Positions 58,260-64,000 of a stretch of DNA of 64,000 bases are shown piece by piece. The stretch lies in NCBI GenBank assembly GCA_963281155.1, contig CAUJLY010000002.1, positions 806,001 through 870,000 of the forward strand. Direction: 5' to 3'. The stretch is from Rhabditophanes sp. KR3021. Taxonomy: Eukaryota > Nematoda > Chromadorea > Rhabditida > Alloionematidae. The notes under the pieces are model-generated. The model did not search any database, was not told the DNA's origin, and saw only the letters and a program-made list of their open reading frames with translations. The translations under genes were made by a program, and so were the position numbers. Each line of letters starts with the position of its first letter. Position 1 is the stretch's first letter.

Positions 58260-58458
58260 GTTGATTTTGTAATATGTTTATCATTAATATGTATATTTTA
58301 ATCTCATTGTAATAACAACATTTTTGTCTAAACCGAAAGATCTTTAATTTTGTGTAATAATTAATTTTTTGACTAAATAAAATATCGTTTTGCTGTTTCA
58401 CTAAATATAAAGATCATTTTATTGTTCGTATCAAAAAGTATAAAATAGAGTCAATGTA

Positions 58459-61279
58459 TTATCTAAAAACATTCCCTTGATAATTGTTGAAAGGAACAGC
58501 AGAACCACTATTATTTTGTTCGTCTCCCCACGCATTTGTAACAAATGGATTGACTGTTCCAGGAACAGCATTATACCCTGCTTGAGAAGGAGCAATAGGT
58601 TGAGCCATGGGTGGGGGTGGAATATTAGGTTTGTAAGAATTGGCTGAGTTATTAATTACCGTCATTGGTAGTGTACTTGATGTTCCGTACCCATTCATTG
58701 CTTTGGCCTCCACATTTGCGCTCCCTCCAACAGGTTCTTCTTCCTCCTTTGGCTCAGCCCAATCCTGAAGTTCACCGGATGCATAAACGGCATAAAAGGT
58801 GACTCCCGTAAAGTGAATCAAACTAGCCAACAAAAACACCTTCACCCATCCTGTCGAACCATGAGCAGTGAATGATTCTGTCACAAAAGGACATATCAAT
58901 CCAGCCAAGGTTCCGATGCCATTCGAAAAACCCATCAAAATCGCTATTGGAAGTATTATTTTAATACAATTTATAAATTAACTTGACTTTTTTAATTATT
59001 TTTCTTAATATATTTAATCTTACATATTTCACGCCCGTTTTTTGTATTTCTTAATATTATCTCTTATAAATAACAATATTATACTTTTAGATATCTAGAA
59101 TTTACTATTATCAATTTCAATGCTTCTAATGGCTCAGGAATGTTTATACTACCTTACAAATGAATCTATCAGCAATCAAAAAAAGAACAACTTTACGTTT
59201 TAAAAAGAAAGATGCTGTTGTTTACTTTAAACAAAAGAATATATGGCAGCAACTACAAATACATAACTTTGTAATATGTATCATTTTTATCCTTTAAATT
59301 GTATCTTAATATATGTGCTTAATAAACTTCTCATCTTATAAATTGTATTTGTATATTTTAGTATATTTTAATTAGTATTTACAAACTTACCCGCATATCT
59401 TGGAGCAATATCCAGGTGATTGACATTAAAGCCAGAAATAGCAAATCCCGAGCAACCTACAGCTAAAATCAAACATAAAGTAGCAGTAACTTCAGATTGA
59501 GTGTAGGCTACGAATAACATAAAGAAGGCTTCTCCACCAAAGCCACCGCAATTGAAGATTTTACGGACAGCTGTAGTTGAGAGGATTTTGTTGGAACGCA
59601 GGTAATCGGCTAGTTGGCCTCCCAAGAGGACTACCACCCCCATTACGGCGTGGGGCAAGGCTGCCAGAAGGCCTGAATCATGGTAATTTAATTATAAATC
59701 AGTTTTAGGTTTTTGATATTGTATTTGGCTGTAAGCTAGTTATTTGTATGTGATGATGTTTAGTAACAAATTTAAAGAAACTGCCATCAACAGTTTGTTA
59801 CGATTCGTGTTATGGAGTTTTAATGTTAGCCGCAGGCTATGTACCTGTATATTATGATTAAATTAGACGTATGTGGTCACTTTTATCAATTTTAGTGCCT
59901 AACATCGTCTTAATTCGTGTTTTATTTATTCTGAGATGGTCGCAGACAAAAGAAAGGTCCAATTCTGATTAAGGCACTTCGTGAGCAACAACGACTCTGG
60001 TAAGCATCGCTTAATTTGGTAACAGACACGGACCCTCAAACAAATTTAAGTATCTTAACCTTTGCTAAAGGACTTCTCAAAATATGGTGATTCAGAGCAC
60101 ATCATAACATATTAATACCTTTTGTGTTTCCCTGTTAAATAAATTTTGTAATTTTTGATTAAACACTCACCGCTATCACTAATTTTGATGTCGAAGACCT
60201 CTTTCATGTAAGTTAATTGGTTCATTAGGAGAAGGTAGAATGTCCAGGAACGGGCGAAGTTTGCGACGATGATGGCGTAGACTGGTTTTGAGGTTAAGAT
60301 AGCTTTCCAGGGGATATTTCTGACCGTTGGATGGACATGGGAGATCGGACCGATGGCGTCGATGATATGCTTCTTTTCTTCTTGGGTGATGGTTGGGTGG
60401 AAGACTGGTTCTTCGAAGGTCATAGAAAACCAAAAGATGGCCCAGATAATTCCAGCAACGCCATAGACGTAAAATGGAGTTGACCAATTAACGTAAGAAA
60501 CCAGAAAAGCGGACACAGGCAACCCTAAAACAGCTCCGGCATAAGATCCTGTAAAAGCAGTCGTAGCTAATTTGGACCTCTCCAAAGGTGGTGCCCAATA
60601 CCTCCAAATACCATGAACGGCAGGAAAAGAAAAGCCCTGAACCAATCCCTGCAGCACCTGAATAAAAACAACCGCCGAATCGGATTGTGAGTTATAAGCC
60701 CATGGTAAAAAGAGATTCAAAAGAGCAGCTCCCCCAATAGCAATTCCAAACAACTTATTAGCTGCAAATTTGGCAGCCAAAAATCCAGCCGGCACCTGAG
60801 TAACTAAATAACCATAAAAGAAACTAGACTCAATGACACCAAGTTCATTCTCAGACCAATTAAACTCAGCTGGCTGGAAAAAAATGTGTTATTTAAATTA
60901 ATTAAAAACTTACATGCATCCTGCCCCAAGGATCCGTATAATTCTTTGACATCCTATTCTTGGCAGCTCCGAAATTGCAACGTATCCCAAACACAATCAT
61001 AAATCCAAAGTTGGCCAGCAGAGCTAATTGCCATCTTTTTGACACTTTGACACACGACGTTCGATCCATTAACTCGAGGACGGGGTTGGAGTGGACGTGG
61101 AGGGGATTGTTGACGTCATTTTCATCTCTCTTCACGCCATTTTCGGCATCTTGTTGAGTTTGGTAGCGGTTTGATTTCAGAGAATCAAAGGGATTTTTTA
61201 CATCTTTTAACATATTCTTGGAGGAATCCATCACTCTCGAATGAACACCTGATAAAGTAGTTGGTACTTGAGAAGACAT
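58459..61279 (-). CDS. eat-4: Vesicular glutamate transporter (SLC17, EAT-4 type)
   Basis: Loads glutamate into synaptic vesicles of glutamatergic neurons. Four exons, about 61279-60914, 60873-60171, 59672-59391 and 58943-58459, keep phase and encode 611 residues (C. elegans EAT-4 is about 576). Twelve membrane spans of the MFS are recognisable. Signatures are [49 protein letters not shown] with [28 protein letters not shown] and [15 protein letters not shown]. The CTP of TM1 (FGIRCN) retains the Arg that VGLUTs use for substrate binding. The C-terminal cytosolic tail is Pro/Asn-rich. Introns 2 and 3 (498 and 447 bases) are long for this window and sit beside a 2.7 kb upstream region, fitting a neuronally regulated gene. 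The VGLUT versus sialin-type SLC17 distinction rests on these motifs. Confidence 0.92.
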
Positions 61280-64000
61280 CTTTCCTAATATCTGGTAGCT
61301 CTAAAATTAAATACTAAATATTCCAAAACAGGTGTCATAGGAAAAAACAACACGCCATACAATTAAATATCATCACCAAAACAAAAATACGTATCTCAAA
61401 AACATACAAGCTGAAAACCTAATCTGACATATCTTTCCGGCTTTCATTCATTCTTAATCAAAAACTTTCCCAATGAACCTTACGTAATGATATAAATATA
61501 TTTATTATGGAGATGCAATGGATGAAGTAAATATAAATATTCATTCTTCTTTTTATTATTACGTAGGCATCTTAAAAAAAGAGGATGGTAGTGGTGGTGA
61601 CGACGACAATCCGACCGGAAGATTAAGTAATCAGAGTCGTTTCAATGATTCCAGGTAAATAAGAAGCTTTTTTGGAAATTATATATGAAAAACTTGTGTG
61701 GAGGTGTATATTTTATGCAAGGTGATAAACTTTCATTAAAAAGTACTTGGAGAGTGGGTACGGTAGTAAGAAAAGTTTATTTAATGAGCGTGTATATATG
61801 CATCAGACGCCATCCATTAATATTCTCTCCTATTTTTCAATGAACTACGGACTACTAGAAGAAAATAGAAGGAGCACCACCAGATTTTAGTGATGGATTT
61901 GGCTTAGTACCTATTTACCATCTTTTTCTTTGAACATTCCTAAAGCTGTCATTAATAGGAGGATCCTTCGAGTCTAGAACAACAAAAATGTGAAATATGT
62001 TTTTGTTTCAATAAGCGAGGTGAATATAAAAAAGTTAAAAATATATCTTAAAAGTTAGTCTTATAAGGATGGAGGATAAAGAGTGTTTGAATATGTTTGA
62101 CGGGTATGTAGTCGCCAAAGACAAGAACTGTCAATTGCAATTACGGTGAATTATTAATGCCAAAAAGTGGTCTGGCCATGGTGTAGAAGTTAGATATGTT
62201 TAGTACCCCACGAAACAACACATCAAATGTATATTCATTGGGATGATATATTGTAAGAAGGAAGAAACGTTAATAGACGCCCCAACCACAAAAACTTTGC
62301 CCCTTCTTATTTGAATTTTTGGCGTTTGATGCTCATCTATGACAACTATGGAATAATCTAAGATAAAGCTCTAATGTTGTGTCGTTGTAGCTTAGAATGG
62401 GATAGATATTAAAGGAGATATATAAAGAAAAGTTTCGAAGATGAACATTTGAGGCAATGCTTCTTTCTACTATATTTCGTACAAAAAAGCTCTTGAACAT
62501 TTTATAGGGGTTTGGATTGAGAGAAATGAATGTAAAAGTAGTGACCTTGTTGCTTGATAGGGTTTCAACAAATGGATATGTATGCTTTTTTGTTTAAATT
62601 ATATATAGTTGGCAAAAGCCATTCAAAAAGTATTATATCAAAAAGTGTGCACATTTTAGGAAAAGCAAAATATGTAAAAAAGTTTAAACCATTGAATATC
62701 CATTTAAAAAGGACTTAGGTATGCGTTAAATTTGATAGAATTAACGACAGAAGTCAAGCCTTAAACTGGGTACCTAATAGTTAGTAAATATTTTAGTTTA
62801 AAAATATGGGTGAAATTGGAGCAACAACAATTAAACATCAACTCCACAATATAAAGGTTTGTGGTAATAGGTGATGTCAAGAAGAGGAAAAGTCAACAAT
62901 GGACCACGTTCAGGGGGCATTTTTTGGCTTTCAAGATTAGCACAGTGCCAGTCTTGGGTATTTACATCTATGTGGTGTCAAAAAAGGTTTCCACTGATAA
63001 ATGAGTTCTTTCGATATTAATGACTTTTCCACACAACTAGTCATCAAGTTCTGATTAGTTTAGACAAAAATGTCTATAAAAAATACACCTGTAAGCAAGT
63101 GATATCAATTTATTCTGCCGTTAACGGCATTTATATCTAACAATTTTAACCATTTTCTATTCGAATATGTTTACGGAAACATACATCTACACTCTTTCTT
63201 CCGATTAAGGCAATAATGAGATTAATTACACAAATTAAATTTGCCTCTCCATATCAAAGTGCAACATTACGCTTAATGAATTTTCTGGGCTTTGGTATAT
63301 GCCTAATTTAATGATATCATTAACATCCATTAAAACTTCATTTTTTCTTGATACTAACAAGTCATTTTGTACTAGCAATTATATCCATTTAAAGAACCTT
63401 TTAGGTTTATAACAGGAAATATTAAAATGCACTTTTGTGGATATATACTTTACATATCTTCTATATATTAATAATTTCCAAGCAAAGTCCACAATTATTA
63501 TCATATAAAGTTTCAAGAGGGGGCAAAATAATTATTCTATTTTAAGCTCTTTCTCCCACTAAATAAACATCGAAAATTTGTTTGCAAGTAATTTATAACT
63601 TTTAAAAGTATTAATAATAATCAACTTCTGTTATTTCATATCATTCAAATTTAATGGTATGTGCATTTAAAACAAAATATTTGTATATATTTATTATCAC
63701 TCAATGGATTTAATAGAAAAGACAATATGTTTTTAATCAAAAAATATTAAATATGATTAATATATTATGATGGACATGCTGGTTTCGATATGGTTGAAAG
63801 TTAGTAGCTGAAAATAAATACATTTAGCAATGACGACAGAAGCAATTTCGAGATTCCCTTTCCTTTAGTCGACTAGTTCAGTTTCCAGCTTGATCAGATT
63901 CAGTTTCTATTGTTCATTTGTAGATTAAAGTGTAATTTCCGTAATAACTCCCCATTAAAATAGTATCATTTGCTTCGGCATCAATTACAACGTAGTGGAA
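61280..64000. other. Upstream region of the glutamate transporter
   Basis: About 2.7 kb reaching the window end without a recognised exon, RNA gene or clear repeat. Base composition is AT-rich with many short T and A tracts. Given the gene at its left edge, it probably includes cis-regulatory sequence; no specific element was identified. Confidence 0.4.

Overview
The window is nuclear DNA from a nematode. The evidence is a cuticle collagen with a furin-type site, a supplementary nuclear hormone receptor, two Sre-like chemoreceptors, a DUF19-like secreted protein and many introns of about 40-50 bases with GTAAGT/TTTAG borders. The sequence is AT-rich, with intergenic stretches dominated by A/T. 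One gene is a bacterial-type ferrochelatase. That combination is known from Strongyloides and its relatives (clade IV, Tylenchina), so a strongyloidoid or nearby clade IV worm is my best guess. This is inference; the species cannot be read from the sequence.

Layout from left to right. 0.3-1.7 kb: a BTB/kelch-type gene that has lost most of its BTB domain. 2.7-4.5 kb: a nuclear hormone receptor. 5.3-6.1 kb: a decayed PP1-like phosphatase. 6.2-9.8 kb: SF3B2 head-to-head with ferrochelatase. 10.7-11.8 kb: a cuticle collagen. 12.1-13.8 kb: a 550-residue orphan. 14.2-18.1 kb: two serpentine receptors. 18.5-20.5 kb: a Tudor fragment and CWC25. 20.9-26.0 kb: RAB3GAP2 and an MPHOSPH6 homologue. 27.3-32.7 kb: ZNRF-type RING protein, a small membrane protein, a two-RRM protein, dynein roadblock and a CCDC28 homologue. 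32.7-36.6 kb: a very AT-rich gene desert. 36.6-38.0 kb: HMBOX1. 38.6-45.7 kb: a cathepsin pseudogene, a full BTB-BACK-kelch gene, a CK1-family kinase, a BTB relic and a DUF19-like protein. 46.8-58.3 kb: a dense housekeeping block (DCAF13, AHCY, FCF2/DNTTIP2, MRPL1, SF1 helicase, ATPAF2, CDP-DAG synthase). 58.5-61.3 kb: vesicular glutamate transporter (eat-4 type), followed by 2.7 kb of upstream sequence.

The window mixes stable core genes (splicing, rRNA processing, mitochondrial translation and ATP synthase assembly, methyl cycle, lipid synthesis) with fast-evolving accessory material (receptors, kelch genes, proteases, CK1 kinases) and several dead copies. Core genes are often in head-to-head pairs with short shared upstream regions: SF3B2/ferrochelatase, RRM protein/roadblock, DCAF13/AHCY and FCF2/MRPL1.

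No new multi-gene system was found. The strongest biological observation is the intron-bearing bacterial-type ferrochelatase. Others worth checking are the frame break in an otherwise intact helicase, three generations of decay of one BTB/kelch family within 45 kb, a GC-rich foldable island at about 50.0-50.2 kb, and an in-frame 24-base microexon. Exon borders were read by eye and may be off by a base or two.
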